A stretch of DNA of 64,000 nt from an uncultured Porphyromonadaceae bacterium (GCA_947175645.1 CAMWNP010000007.1:40042-104041); one strand, 5' to 3'. Shown: positions 20,304-30,239, numbered from the stretch's first letter. Numbers and translations are program-made. Notes: generated from the letters alone by a model not told the origin.

Positions 20304-21071
20304 TTATCTTCTGTACTTGAAATAGGATATTACCGCCCAGCAGCCCAGATAATAGACAGCGGGGATGAATCCGATTTTCTCTACTTTTCTCAACACATTC
20401 CACTGCGGCTTGATAACTTTCTTTTTGTTTCCGGTGACGGAAGATTTTCTCATGCGGTAATCCACCAGGATTTCCGGATTTCCGTAGCCATAGTCTATAT
20501 CCTTGAACATCGTCAGCCAGTAGACATAGTCATCGCGCATGCTGCCGAGGTTTTCATTGAAGAAAATCTTCGGGGTTTTCTGAGTGTCGTAGATGGCTGT
20601 TGAAGGGAAAATAGGACATGTTTTCAGCAATGACTTGTAGTTGACTTTCTCCGGCACGATGAACGGGCGAAGCAGTTCCTCCTTTGAGTTTTCATCAATA
20701 CGTTTGTAGGAAGAGAACACCAGGGGTGCGTTTTTCTCCTTCATGAATTTCATCTGCTTCTCAAGGAAATCGGGGTGCCAGATGTCGTCCGAGTCCAGGA
20801 AGGCGATATAACGTCCCCGAGCCTTATGCAAGGCTATATTACGTGCGCCTGACGAACCGCGGTTTTCTTTGCTTTCCACGAGAATGACCCTGGGATCGGA
20901 GGTGTATTTCTTCACCTCCGCTATACCTGCGCCATTGTCAGGCGAGCAATCGTCGACGATAATCATCTCCCAGTATTTGTAACCTTGGGCGAGAACGCTC
21001 TCAATGGTTTCTCCAACGAAAGCCGCACCCTTGTACATGGGAGTTATTATTGATACTAATTCTTTTTCCAT
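20304..21071 (-). CDS. Family 2 glycosyltransferase
   Basis: A 255-residue GT-A glycosyltransferase. The N-terminal nucleotide-sugar fold starts VSIITPMYKGAAFV, with IIVDDCSPDNG and the metal-binding FLDSDDIWHP. The blocks ENRGSSGARN and YWLTMF follow. A short hydrophobic C-terminal segment (about residues 235-250) may touch the membrane. It is the last gene of the left capsule operon, after the acyltransferase, and a terminator follows directly. The sugar transferred cannot be deduced. Confidence 0.85.
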   Translation of the reverse strand: MEKELVSIITPMYKGAAFVGETIESVLAQGYKYWEMIIVDDCSPDNGAGIAEVKKYTSDPRVILVESKENRGSSGARNIALHKARGRYIAFLDSDDIWHPDFLEKQMKFMKEKNAPLVFSSYKRIDENSKEELLRPFIVPEKVNYKSLLKTCPIFPSTAIYDTQKTPKIFFNENLGSMRDDYVYWLTMFKDIDYGYGNPEILVDYRMRKSSVTGNKKKVIKPQWNVLRKVEKIGFIPAVYYLGCWAVISYFKYRR

Positions 21072-21080
21072 GTTGAAAAT

Positions 21081-22088
21081 CTATATTCCTATTAATTTGA
21101 AAATATCTTTGAACCGCGGACTCCGCTCCTTGAGTTTCATTGCAATCACCCCAATAATTACAGGCACTGCCAATCCCACGACAAACGACGCCACGGAAAG
21201 CAGATACTGGTTTACGGACGGGAAAATATGCGATATGGGACCGCGAAGAAGCATCTGGGGAAAATATGAGAGAAGGAAGACTGTGTAACTGAAGGCTGAA
21301 AATCTGACCACGGTGTCGCTGCATTTATCCTCCAGCAGCAGTGAAAGGACAAGGCTGAAACATATTCCTGACAATGCCGCCATGTATTTGCTGAACATCA
21401 GGGACACCGACGCTGCAAGAGACAGTACTCCAATCACAACCCAATACTTTCTGAGGAACCTGTCAACAGCCGTCTTGTAGTCACAATAGATTATACCCGT
21501 CAGAAAGTAACTCGCATAATAGACTGCGTTACTGACCTGCATAAATTTTATTTTTGGCAGAAATACACTCAGTGTTGCCATACCTATGACCGCCAGAAAC
21601 ATGAAGATCAAATACCATCCCCCAATTATTTTACTGATTTTTAGATACTTATACATCAGAAACAGCACCGCAAAAATCACAAACAACGTTGGGAGGAACC
21701 ACATGAAACCCATCGGGTTAAAGAATGTGGAATCGAGAAACGAGCCCCAATCCAGCGTGACCGGATTCTGCATCATTGCCGGATCGGACATCCGGCTCTT
21801 GATAACAAAGATGACAGTGTTTATGAATAAAAAAGGTATCATAAGCCGTATCGCCTTTTTCTTCACAAAGGAAAGAAACGTTGTGTTCCTCAACTTTTCC
21901 ACAGGCAGCGTATAACAGAACAGAAATCCGGAGATAAAGAAGAATAGGGGCATGTGGAAACTGTAAACCCACTTGTAAATCCAGAGAGCCTTGAAGTCAT
22001 CCGTGATGTCAGAGTGTCCTATAACCACCAGAATAGTGGCGAACACGGTCAGAAGGACTATCTGCCTGTTTCTTGATTTTCCCTTCAC
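21081..22088 (-). CDS. Acyltransferase 3 family membrane protein
   Basis: A 335-residue integral membrane protein of the acyltransferase 3 family, with about ten hydrophobic segments. The family motifs are the early His in VVIGHSD and the FHMPLFFFISGFLF helix. Such enzymes O-acetylate cell-surface sugars. The start is a GTG overlapping the glf stop codon by four bases (GTGA), so translation is coupled. It probably decorates the polysaccharide of this operon. Confidence 0.8.
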   Translation of the reverse strand: MKGKSRNRQIVLLTVFATILVVIGHSDITDDFKALWIYKWVYSFHMPLFFFISGFLFCYTLPVEKLRNTTFLSFVKKKAIRLMIPFLFINTVIFVIKSRMSDPAMMQNPVTLDWGSFLDSTFFNPMGFMWFLPTLFVIFAVLFLMYKYLKISKIIGGWYLIFMFLAVIGMATLSVFLPKIKFMQVSNAVYYASYFLTGIIYCDYKTAVDRFLRKYWVVIGVLSLAASVSLMFSKYMAALSGICFSLVLSLLLEDKCSDTVVRFSAFSYTVFLLSYFPQMLLRGPISHIFPSVNQYLLSVASFVVGLAVPVIIGVIAMKLKERSPRFKDIFKLIGI

Positions 22089-23221
22089 AGCAACTGTTTA
22101 ACCTTCTTCAATGCCTCGGATATAACCTGGTGCATATCGTAATAGCGATATTCGGCAAGTCGTCCGCAGAAAATGACATTCTCCTCGCGGTCGGCAAGTT
22201 CCTTATACTTGGCATAAAGCGCACTGTTTCGTTCATCGTTAACGGGATAATACGGTTCATCGCCCGGATTCCATTCCTTTGAATACTCACGCGAAATGAC
22301 AGTCACGGGGTTTGCGTACACCTCATTTCCGAACGCCTCAAAATGCTTGTGTTCGATGATTCGTGTGAACGGAGTTTCGGAGTCAGTGTAATTGATCACC
22401 GCATTACCCTGATAGTTAGGCATATCATGGGTTTCGGTTTCAAAACTTACTGTTCGATACTGCAGATGACCGAAGCGATAATCATAGAAGCGGTCGATTT
22501 CACCGGTATAGATTATCTTGTCGGCCAGTTTGTGCAACTCTTCACGATGTTCAAAATAGTCGGTGTTGAGTTTCACCTCCACCCCCTTGAGCATGTTTTC
22601 AATCAGGAGAGTGTAACCGCCTACGGGAATACCCTGAAATGAATCGTTGAAGTAATTATTATCGAAAGTCAGGCGCACCGGTAGACGACGTATGATGAAT
22701 GCAGGCAGATCAGTGCATTTTCGACCCCACTGCTTTTCAGTGTAATGCTTAATCAGTTTTTCATATATATCCTTACCGATGAGCGTCAGAGCCTGCTCCT
22801 CCAGGTTTCTGGGTTCCTCCACCCCTTCGGCATGCATACGCTCCAGGGCATCCTTGCGCTGCTCGTCGATCTTACGTTGCGCCTCGTCGGGAGTTTTCAC
22901 GCCCCACATCTGATAGAACGTGTTCATGTTGAACGGCAGGTTATAGAGTTTGCCGTCGGGGGCCTGCGCCACCGGACAGTTGGTGTAGCGGTTGAACCCA
23001 ACGAAGGAGTTCACGTAGTCCCATATCTGCTTGTCCGAGGTATGAAAAATATGCGCGCCATATTTATGGACATTAATGCCACTGATATTTTCAGTGTAAA
23101 CATTACCGCCAACCTGAGGGCGTTTGTCAATGACCAGACACTTAAAACCTGCTTTTGTAAGTTCATGAGCAGTTGTGGCACCGGCCAGGCCGGCACCGAC
23201 AATCAGATAGTCGTACTTCAT
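22085..23221 (-). CDS. glf: UDP-galactopyranose mutase
   Basis: A 378-residue flavoenzyme interconverting UDP-galactopyranose and UDP-galactofuranose. The FAD-binding Rossmann motif is IVGAGLAGATTAHEL. The blocks GGNVYTENISGINVHKYGAH and the C-terminal FCGRLAEYRYYDMHQVI are hallmarks of the family. The length is normal. It indicates that the left polysaccharide contains galactofuranose. It lies 6 bases after the neighbouring glycosyltransferase gene, a likely galactofuranosyltransferase. Confidence 0.96.
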   Translation of the reverse strand: MKYDYLIVGAGLAGATTAHELTKAGFKCLVIDKRPQVGGNVYTENISGINVHKYGAHIFHTSDKQIWDYVNSFVGFNRYTNCPVAQAPDGKLYNLPFNMNTFYQMWGVKTPDEAQRKIDEQRKDALERMHAEGVEEPRNLEEQALTLIGKDIYEKLIKHYTEKQWGRKCTDLPAFIIRRLPVRLTFDNNYFNDSFQGIPVGGYTLLIENMLKGVEVKLNTDYFEHREELHKLADKIIYTGEIDRFYDYRFGHLQYRTVSFETETHDMPNYQGNAVINYTDSETPFTRIIEHKHFEAFGNEVYANPVTVISREYSKEWNPGDEPYYPVNDERNSALYAKYKELADREENVIFCGRLAEYRYYDMHQVISEALKKVKQLL

Positions 23222-23227
23222 ATTGAA

Positions 23228-24193
23228 TTATTTTAGATATTTCTTATGGCGATCAAATTTCTCCCTCAACCCGTCAAAAAACGATGCGAGGAACAATCTG
23301 TAGTTTTTTAAATCAAACCGGCGGGTAATAAGGAAGAGCCATGTGTAAGCGGCAAAAGTCTTGCACAGGCTCAGATACCTGTGATTGGTTTTATTTATGT
23401 ATGCCCAGTTGCGAATCAGACAGACGAATCGTAAAGGAGATTCGACAAAAGGCACATCGACCAGACCGAAGAAAGCCTTTACCGTAGGAGCCTTATTTAC
23501 CGGATGATAAAATTCCGCATCAAGGATTGTTACGGGATTGAACCCGGCTTTCAGGCAACGGTAGTAGTGTTCATAATCATCACCCCAGATGAACAGTTTA
23601 GGATTGATATAACCGACTTTGTCAACGATTTTGTTGGAAAGAAGCGACCCGTTGAAAGGGAAAATGAACGGCATCAACTCGCCCCACTCCGTTCGGAGTT
23701 CATCGACGTTTATCGTTTTCACGCCATCCTTTTTTCGGGTGGCCCATGAAAGATTTTCGTGGTTATCAATGTCAATGCTCAGCGGCATCACATAATCATA
23801 TTTGTCAATATAGGGAAGTTGCCGTTTCAGGCAGTCCTTTGAGGGGTACCCGTCATCATCCATCAGCCAGAATCCATCGAACCGACCTGCTTCATGGGCC
23901 AGTTTCAGCCCTTGATGAAAACCACCGGCACCACCCTGATTGGATGAGAGCCTGTAATATCTGATTTTCATCTTATCTGTCGAAACATCCGTAAGCGTCT
24001 CCACGGAAGATGGGACAGATCCTATCGCCGATTCCTGAAACAGATAGTCCCGTGTTCCGTCAGTCGACGCATTATCAATGATGAAGAGTTCATCAGGCTT
24101 ATATGTCTGATTGATGACTGCATCAATACAGCGTTTCAGAAGTTCCTTGCGATTGAAGGTGACAATAACAGCACAAATTTTCTTGTTATCCAT
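23228..24193 (-). CDS. Family 2 glycosyltransferase, possible galactofuranosyltransferase
   Basis: A 321-residue GT2 enzyme. Motifs are VIVTFNRKELL, FIIDNASTDGT, the acidic metal site in FWLMDDDGYP, and later FIWGDDYEHYYR, a pattern seen in GlfT/WbbO-like transferases. The ATG at 24193 (MDNKKICAVIV) is chosen over an upstream in-frame codon. It overlaps the polymerase gene by 8 bases. Glf lies 6 bases downstream. The galactofuranose role is inferred from both the motif and this neighbour. Confidence 0.7.
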   Translation of the reverse strand: MDNKKICAVIVTFNRKELLKRCIDAVINQTYKPDELFIIDNASTDGTRDYLFQESAIGSVPSSVETLTDVSTDKMKIRYYRLSSNQGGAGGFHQGLKLAHEAGRFDGFWLMDDDGYPSKDCLKRQLPYIDKYDYVMPLSIDIDNHENLSWATRKKDGVKTINVDELRTEWGELMPFIFPFNGSLLSNKIVDKVGYINPKLFIWGDDYEHYYRCLKAGFNPVTILDAEFYHPVNKAPTVKAFFGLVDVPFVESPLRFVCLIRNWAYINKTNHRYLSLCKTFAAYTWLFLITRRFDLKNYRLFLASFFDGLREKFDRHKKYLK

Positions 24194-25385
24194 TAATAGA
24201 CTGTGAGATTGTTGGGGGATTATGAATTCTTCCGGCATGGAGTTTAAACCGTCTACGCTGACCGAAAATATTGAACATGCAGAACAGCCATAGCCAGAAA
24301 CTACCTTCCTGAATGTAACTGCCCGAAATCAAGTAGCGGCTTATCAGCACACAGCAGAGATATATGGTAATTATGGGATGTTCGTATCTGAAAATTCCAA
24401 CATAAATCATGTAGCCGAACCACAACAGTACGCATATTCCGGGGATGATGCCGAACTGCATCAGTATCTCAAGGAAAATATTATGCGGGTAAACGCCGGT
24501 TATGAGGGCTCTATCGCCGAACAATCCCGGAATTTCCAGATTCATTTTTCCCAGTTGGTGTATACATTGGTCGACAAGCATGTCACGCTCGCCGCCATCC
24601 GACAATTCTCCGGCAATGGCCTTTGCTACGAATCGGGAATCCTTCAACGCATCAACCGTGCTCAGATACATTAATATATTGTCGAAGAATACGGTAATCG
24701 CCAGTGCTATGATTCCAAAAATGACAAGGATATAGATCTTTGCCACAGACTTGGCATTGAGGTATTCAAAGGCCAGAATGAACAGAACAAGGAACATCGT
24801 GGTAGCCCTCGCACCGTAAAGAATCATGCATGACGCGTCCACCAGGAACAGGGCAAACCAGATGATTGACTTCTGTTTCCTGAATGTAATATACATCGAG
24901 GTGGTGAAAGGGAGCATACAATATGAGAACTCCATGTAGTTAAACCAATCCTCGTAGTTATTCTTTTCGGAAAAGAATACGATATACGATCCGACCAACA
25001 CACTCCCTATAGCGCACGGCTTAATGGCATCAAACAGATTTTCCCAGTGTTTGATATGCCTGACGACGAATGCGCATATCGGCAGATAGAACGTCATCAC
25101 GAATATCATCACAATCGATGTGTAATACTCCGTGGTTGACGGAAACAGCATCAGATTCAGCGTCAGGAACGAGTACACGCCTACCAACACCACTATATCC
25201 CGGACCGTAATCTGCTTGCGTATCAGAAAGAGTGCGCAGCCAAGAAATCCGAAATAGGTCAACGCCGTCACCTCCGAGTTCGGACCGTTATGAAACACGG
25301 TGAAACCCAGAATGAGAAGCGGGATGAAAAGGGTAATTGAGAAAATTCTGAGATTTAATTTCTCAAGAGAAAGCATACTCAGCAT
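24186..25385 (-). CDS. Wzy-like polysaccharide polymerase (O-antigen ligase family)
   Basis: A 399-residue membrane protein with about ten to twelve hydrophobic segments and a larger hydrophilic loop (about residues 250-310) containing the conserved YPHNIFLEILMQFG block. This pattern is typical of Wzy polymerases and O-antigen ligases. No other polymerase candidate occurs in the left operon, so it most likely joins repeat units in the periplasm. Sequence conservation in the family is low, so the name rests on topology and context. Confidence 0.72.
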   Translation of the reverse strand: MLSMLSLEKLNLRIFSITLFIPLLILGFTVFHNGPNSEVTALTYFGFLGCALFLIRKQITVRDIVVLVGVYSFLTLNLMLFPSTTEYYTSIVMIFVMTFYLPICAFVVRHIKHWENLFDAIKPCAIGSVLVGSYIVFFSEKNNYEDWFNYMEFSYCMLPFTTSMYITFRKQKSIIWFALFLVDASCMILYGARATTMFLVLFILAFEYLNAKSVAKIYILVIFGIIALAITVFFDNILMYLSTVDALKDSRFVAKAIAGELSDGGERDMLVDQCIHQLGKMNLEIPGLFGDRALITGVYPHNIFLEILMQFGIIPGICVLLWFGYMIYVGIFRYEHPIITIYLCCVLISRYLISGSYIQEGSFWLWLFCMFNIFGQRRRFKLHAGRIHNPPTISQSING

Positions 25386-25425
25386 ACTCGAAAAAGTATT
25401 CCTGAATGGCAGTTTATTTATATAA

Positions 25426-26580
25426 TTAATCTATAAAACTGTTTGTTATCCTTTCACATGCTTTGCCATCGCCATAAGGATTAACCGCCTTTGACATAGC
25501 CTCATAATATTTTTCATCATCCAGCAGGCGCGACACCTCGGTCACAATCCTGTCATAGTCTGTTCCGACAAGTTTAACCGTTCCGGCTTCCAGTGCCTCG
25601 GGACGTTCGGTGGTGTCACGCATCACCAGCACCGGTTTGCCCAATCCGGGGGCTTCTTCCTGTATACCTCCGCTGTCAGTAAGCACTATATTTGATTTTT
25701 CCATCAGATATACGAATGACAGATACTCCAGAGGTTCAATAAAGAACATATTGCCTAATCCGGAGAGGTCCTCACCGAATACCTCATGAATGGGTTTGCG
25801 GACATTGGGATTCAGGTGCATGGGATAAACGAAATCCACATCGGGATATTTCTCTGTCAGGGCTTTGATTGCCTTACACATGGAAATGAATCCGTCACCG
25901 AAGTTTTCACGACGATGGCCGGTGATGAGCACCAGTTTCTTTCCATCGCTAAGACGGTCAACATCATATCCTGCTTTCTTCAATTCTTCATTGAGTTGGG
26001 AATCAAGTTCCTTATTGTTCTTTATCTTGTCGACGACCATATAAAGAGCGTCAATGACGGTATTGCCCGTGACGGTAATCTTTTCCGCGTCAACATCCTC
26101 ACGCAGAAGGTTCTCGCGGCTCAGAGGAGTTGGTGCGAAGTCGTATGTTGCGATGCGTCCTGTTATCTGGCGGTTCATCTCCTCGGGCCAGGGAGAATAG
26201 ATATTGTGTGTGCGTAGTCCGGCTTCCACATGCCCCACGGGAATCTGCTGATAGAATGCAGCCAGGGCAGCGGCGGTGGATGTCGTTGTGTCGCCATGCA
26301 CGAGCACCACGTCGGGATGAGCCTGCGAAAGGACATCTCTCATGCCGGTAAGCACTCGTGCAGTGACATCATACAGGTCCTGCCCCTGTTTCATAATATT
26401 CAGGTCGTAGTCCGGCTTGATTTCAAATAGTTCAAGAACCTGATCGAGCATCTGACGGTGCTGTCCGGTCACACATACTATTGTTTCAAATTCGTCCTCA
26501 TGTTTCTGAAATTCCTTTACTAAAGGAGCCATTTTAATCGCCTCGGGACGAGTTCCGAAAACGAGCATTATTTTTTTCAT
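25426..26580 (-). CDS. wecB: UDP-N-acetylglucosamine 2-epimerase (non-hydrolysing)
   Basis: A 384-residue GT-B fold epimerase converting UDP-GlcNAc to UDP-ManNAc. Motifs are LVFGTRPEAIKMAPL, VCVTGQHRQML, VHGDTTTS, HVEAGLRT, TGHRRENFG and TDSGGIQEEAPGLGKP, all typical. The length is standard. It is the only source of UDP-ManNAc in the window. The 11-G tract lies about 53 bases before its start. No UDP-ManNAc dehydrogenase (WecC) was found: both dehydrogenases in the window are of the Ugd type. Confidence 0.95.
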   Translation of the reverse strand: MKKIMLVFGTRPEAIKMAPLVKEFQKHEDEFETIVCVTGQHRQMLDQVLELFEIKPDYDLNIMKQGQDLYDVTARVLTGMRDVLSQAHPDVVLVHGDTTTSTAAALAAFYQQIPVGHVEAGLRTHNIYSPWPEEMNRQITGRIATYDFAPTPLSRENLLREDVDAEKITVTGNTVIDALYMVVDKIKNNKELDSQLNEELKKAGYDVDRLSDGKKLVLITGHRRENFGDGFISMCKAIKALTEKYPDVDFVYPMHLNPNVRKPIHEVFGEDLSGLGNMFFIEPLEYLSFVYLMEKSNIVLTDSGGIQEEAPGLGKPVLVMRDTTERPEALEAGTVKLVGTDYDRIVTEVSRLLDDEKYYEAMSKAVNPYGDGKACERITNSFID

Positions 26581-26632
26581 AAAATATACTTAGAATAATT
26601 TATACCTTTATCAAGTTATCCGGACTTATATC

Positions 26633-26643
26633 GGGGGGGGGGG
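26633..26643. repeat. Poly-G tract of 11 bases
   Basis: Eleven consecutive G on the plus strand (C on the transcribed message), between the stop of the flippase gene (26650) and the wecB start (26580). Long homopolymers are prone to slippage. Here length changes would alter only the untranslated gap. Confidence 0.8.
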
Positions 26644-26649
26644 ATATGC

Positions 26650-28005
26650 CTAACTCTGGTGCTTAAGGAGATACTTCAGATATGCGTACTGATAAATGCC
26701 ATGAATGAAATATGCTATCATTATGGCGAGGGCCAGTCCGGTAGCGCCATACCCTTTTTTTATAAATAGGAACGCGAAGGATAAAACCAGGATGGACCAG
26801 ATGAGATTGCATACAAATCCTGCCCACATTTTTCCCTGACTTGCAATGGCTTGTCCGACTACCGTGGCAAACGACGCGAACACGGCCGAACCACATAGGA
26901 TAATCAGCGGGGCGGGCCTGTCGAATCCCTTACCCCACAGACTCAGTATAGGGTTGGCAAGCACACTGAGAATCAAACCTATACAGAATGTTATTCCAAC
27001 ATTAATCAAAATGTTGTATTTCAATATTTTATTATAAGCGTCACCGTCTTTTGATCCATATTTTACGCTTGTCAGAATCGGCAGCAGGATTGTAGAGAGG
27101 GTCATCGGTATGAACAGTACCATGGTTTTAATCTGGTCGGCAACATTATATATCGCCACTTCCCCGAAACTCGTTTCTCTGACAAGATAAGTCCGGCTTA
27201 ACCATAAAGCCAGTAACACAAGCACATTACACAGCGCTGCCGGAATACCGAAAACCCATATCACCTCAATCTCATCCTTATTGACTTCTTTGAGTTTGAA
27301 GGAGACACGATTTCCGAAATGCTTCTTAATATAGTAGTGATTGATTATAGTGAGAACAATGTAGCCTCCTGCGCTTCCGATTATTGCTCCGTTTATCCCC
27401 CACTTCATTGCCATCAGAGCGATAGATACAGTTTCAACTATACTTGATATCAGAGTGTTCTGGGCAATATGACGAAAATCCTCAAAGCCGGTCAGCGTTC
27501 CCGCCTGGGCTGCATTCAATGTACAGAAAAACAGCAGTATGGCCCCATAATTCAGACTTGATGCCAGCGAGGGGTCATCCAACTGTGAGGTTGCTATCCA
27601 TGACGAGGTGAGGGCAATCAGCCCGATAGTCGCCAGACCGAATATCACGGAGAAGAGCGTCGAGACAACATAAATATTGTATGCTTTCTGCAGATTGGAT
27701 TCCCTGAACTGCGATATATACTTCGTTGTCAACGATCCAACACCTACCGATGCCAGAGTAAAAAACAGGAAAATGGTGGTGCGGATTGTGCTGTATGCTC
27801 CATATTCCGTTCTTCCCAATATGTGTGCCACAATGATAGAACTCAGCAGAAGCACAGCCTTGCTCATCACATTGCCCGACAGACTCCAGAAACTCCCCGA
27901 AGCAATTCTTGAGCCTATGGGAGAATTGGCCACACGTTGAACAAGATGATTGCGCATGCATCGGTCAACTACCTTTTTCTTCAAGTTCTTATCCATTGGC
28001 GACAT
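26650..28005 (-). CDS. Polysaccharide flippase (Wzx, MATE/PST type)
   Basis: A 451-residue membrane protein with about twelve to fourteen hydrophobic helices, starting with GSFWSLSGNVMSKAVLLL, typical of the polysaccharide biosynthesis flippase family that moves undecaprenyl-linked repeat units across the inner membrane. The start is set at the ATG at 28005. A TTG at 28008 and an ATG at 27996 are alternatives. It lies immediately after the beta-helix protein gene and pairs functionally with the Wzy-like gene at 24186. Confidence 0.86.
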   Translation of the reverse strand: MSPMDKNLKKKVVDRCMRNHLVQRVANSPIGSRIASGSFWSLSGNVMSKAVLLLSSIIVAHILGRTEYGAYSTIRTTIFLFFTLASVGVGSLTTKYISQFRESNLQKAYNIYVVSTLFSVIFGLATIGLIALTSSWIATSQLDDPSLASSLNYGAILLFFCTLNAAQAGTLTGFEDFRHIAQNTLISSIVETVSIALMAMKWGINGAIIGSAGGYIVLTIINHYYIKKHFGNRVSFKLKEVNKDEIEVIWVFGIPAALCNVLVLLALWLSRTYLVRETSFGEVAIYNVADQIKTMVLFIPMTLSTILLPILTSVKYGSKDGDAYNKILKYNILINVGITFCIGLILSVLANPILSLWGKGFDRPAPLIILCGSAVFASFATVVGQAIASQGKMWAGFVCNLIWSILVLSFAFLFIKKGYGATGLALAIMIAYFIHGIYQYAYLKYLLKHQS

Positions 28006-28008
28006 CAA

Positions 28009-29073
28009 TCATCTGATTGTGTACTTTTCATAATTTTTTGAGGTCAGCCTCCGAGGATCGGTGATGACGAGGTTTCTGAAACATCCGGCACCTTTCGCCG
28101 ATCCCTCTTTTTCTTCAAGTACAATATTCTGCCTGACAGCGTTGTTTTGAGTCAGCCCCATTTTGAAATTTGTCACGATTGAGTCAAATGGACCGACCGA
28201 CTGGAAACATACATGTTTGTCTCCGCGGTTAGAATACCAATAGGAGAAGCAATCATTATAAATGCTGACACCGGACTCTATTCTGAATCCTGTTGCGTAT
28301 TGGTCACTGTAACAGAAATCATACCAGTTGTTGCCATATTTGTCAACGAAAGCAGTGCCGGTGGCATAGAGCGATTCATCCGCGCTTCCGTACAGCGGAT
28401 GAACATTTCGCAGGATATTCGAGCCGGAACTGATATGTACGCCGGTCTGCATGCGGTAGATACGGACATTCGTTACCGTATTGTCATGACCCTCCAAGAC
28501 TATTCCAACGGAATTTTCTTCCATATTGCCGGTAATGTTAACATCCAGTATATCACAATCTGATGAACCTCCGTTGAGCCCTTTCTTCACATGAATTCCT
28601 ACCTGCGCACTTTTAATGGCGACATCCTTTATCAGGGTCTCTCTTCCGCAATCAACAGAAATTCCTTTAGCCAGATTCCTGCAATCAATTATCCCGCCTG
28701 ACAGATAATAGTTACTGCCGGGTATAAGAATTGTATTATACGGATCCTTTCTACCCAGACAAATCAGGGCACTTTCATTTTTCCATCCATCTACGGGCCG
28801 GATGACAGCATAGTTCGACAGTTCCAGACAAACACTTTTATAGGGATTGGCAGGGGTCAGTATAGGAGATGAAATATTATAAACTCCATCGGGGAAATAT
28901 ATCACCCGGTTGGGGTTTTCATCAATCGCACGCTGGATTTCCTTTATCACATCACCATTTTGATCTGTGATATAGTCCATTACATTCACCGGAGAAATAT
29001 TTCTGCCACTTACCTCATCGAGCAGGAAAGTGAAAAAGAAACACAATATAATTATTATACCCCGGCGGTTCAT
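28009..29073 (-). CDS. Secreted parallel beta-helix protein (pectate-lyase-like fold)
   Basis: A 354-residue protein with an N-terminal hydrophobic signal (GIIIILCFFFTFLL), so exported. It then shows the start of a pectate_lyase_3-like right-handed beta-helix: a segment of the form AIDENPNRVIYFPDGVY, followed by repeated short strands (GIIDCRN, GISVDCG, VGIHVKK, VGIVLEGHDN, TGVHISSGSN). No catalytic residues could be assigned with confidence. Inside a capsule operon, it may cleave or modify the polymer in the periplasm. The start is the second ATG (29073), since the first (29082) is only three codons earlier. Confidence 0.65.
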   Translation of the reverse strand: MNRRGIIIILCFFFTFLLDEVSGRNISPVNVMDYITDQNGDVIKEIQRAIDENPNRVIYFPDGVYNISSPILTPANPYKSVCLELSNYAVIRPVDGWKNESALICLGRKDPYNTILIPGSNYYLSGGIIDCRNLAKGISVDCGRETLIKDVAIKSAQVGIHVKKGLNGGSSDCDILDVNITGNMEENSVGIVLEGHDNTVTNVRIYRMQTGVHISSGSNILRNVHPLYGSADESLYATGTAFVDKYGNNWYDFCYSDQYATGFRIESGVSIYNDCFSYWYSNRGDKHVCFQSVGPFDSIVTNFKMGLTQNNAVRQNIVLEEKEGSAKGAGCFRNLVITDPRRLTSKNYEKYTIR

Positions 29074-29097
29074 GCTATGCAATCATCAATCATTTCA

Positions 29098-30213
29098 TCA
29101 ACCATGCTGACGTGCAACGAATTCTTCAAGCACAAGTTTCCATCTCGACATCCACTTTTCCTTGGAAAAGCACTCGCGGACAATGTCGTAGCCATTCTGA
29201 GCCAGTCTCTTTCGTAACTCCGGTTTTTCAACCAGTTCACACAGGCTCCGGTAGATGCTGTCTTCATCGGGGTTGACTATCAAGCCGTTGTAATCATTGA
29301 ACACAATATCGGTCATACCCCCTACATTGGTGCAGAGAACGGCACACTGAGCCGCCATTGCCTCAAGCAGCGAAAGTGATGTTCCTTCCGAACCCAGCGT
29401 GGGAACCACGGCAATATCCTTGTTTTTATGCACCTCCATTGAGTCATCACTTGCGTAAGTGATGAATTTCACCGCCGGATTGCCATTGAACTGTTCTGTC
29501 AACCATTCCTTATCGGGTCCCTCGCCGGCAAAAGTAATCTCCAGATTGTCAAACTCCTCGAGGAGTCGTTTTACAGCCTTGGCAAAAATCCTTGTGCCTC
29601 GGTAATAGAAGAACCTGCGGGCGAAGATAATCCTGATTTTTCCGTCATCAGGTTTTTGTATCACGGGTGCTATTTCCGTGAAGTTGGGAATATTCAGCAA
29701 TCTCACGCGTGGTTTCTCGACCATCGCCCTGTACCAGTTGATGAAGTTGCTGTCCACACAAACAAGCAACGATGCTTTTTCAACTCTGTTTACAATCAGG
29801 CATCCCCGGTAGAATTTCTTCAGCATAAAAAATATGCGGTTCCGGTCAACGGGGATATCCCATGTTATTCCATGCTGAATTGCAATGAACGGGATTCCGT
29901 CGGTCGAGCATATATAATCATCACTGCCGAACAGGAGAATGTCGTTCTTACGGTCAAAGTTCCTCACACATTCATTGAACAGTGTGCGTCCTATTTTTGA
30001 CCCACGGGTGGCATTTGTCATCACTCCGGTAACATTAACCTTGCCGACACTCTTTTTGAAAGGAACTTTACTGCACTGGTAAATATTCACTTCATAGCCC
30101 ATCCCTACAAGGAGATCGGACAGATTGTGCAGATAGGTCTGGATTCCGCCCAACGACATTTTTTCACCATCGGGGGTCAGATAATTGACATAAAGAAAAT
30201 GTGCTTTTTTCAT
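29098..30213 (-). CDS. Family 4 glycosyltransferase
   Basis: A 371-residue GT-B glycosyltransferase. The N-terminal acceptor domain begins with a GGIQTYLHNL block. The C-terminal donor domain has RIIFARRFFYYRGTRIFAKA and the nucleotide-sugar-binding EX7E motif in EGTSLSLLEAMAAQCAVLCT. The retaining GT4 family covers many sugars, so the donor cannot be named. It is flanked by other transferases in the left operon. Confidence 0.85.
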   Translation of the reverse strand: MKKAHFLYVNYLTPDGEKMSLGGIQTYLHNLSDLLVGMGYEVNIYQCSKVPFKKSVGKVNVTGVMTNATRGSKIGRTLFNECVRNFDRKNDILLFGSDDYICSTDGIPFIAIQHGITWDIPVDRNRIFFMLKKFYRGCLIVNRVEKASLLVCVDSNFINWYRAMVEKPRVRLLNIPNFTEIAPVIQKPDDGKIRIIFARRFFYYRGTRIFAKAVKRLLEEFDNLEITFAGEGPDKEWLTEQFNGNPAVKFITYASDDSMEVHKNKDIAVVPTLGSEGTSLSLLEAMAAQCAVLCTNVGGMTDIVFNDYNGLIVNPDEDSIYRSLCELVEKPELRKRLAQNGYDIVRECFSKEKWMSRWKLVLEEFVARQHG

Positions 30214-30239
30214 TCTTCGCTGATTATGAGGATATCTGA

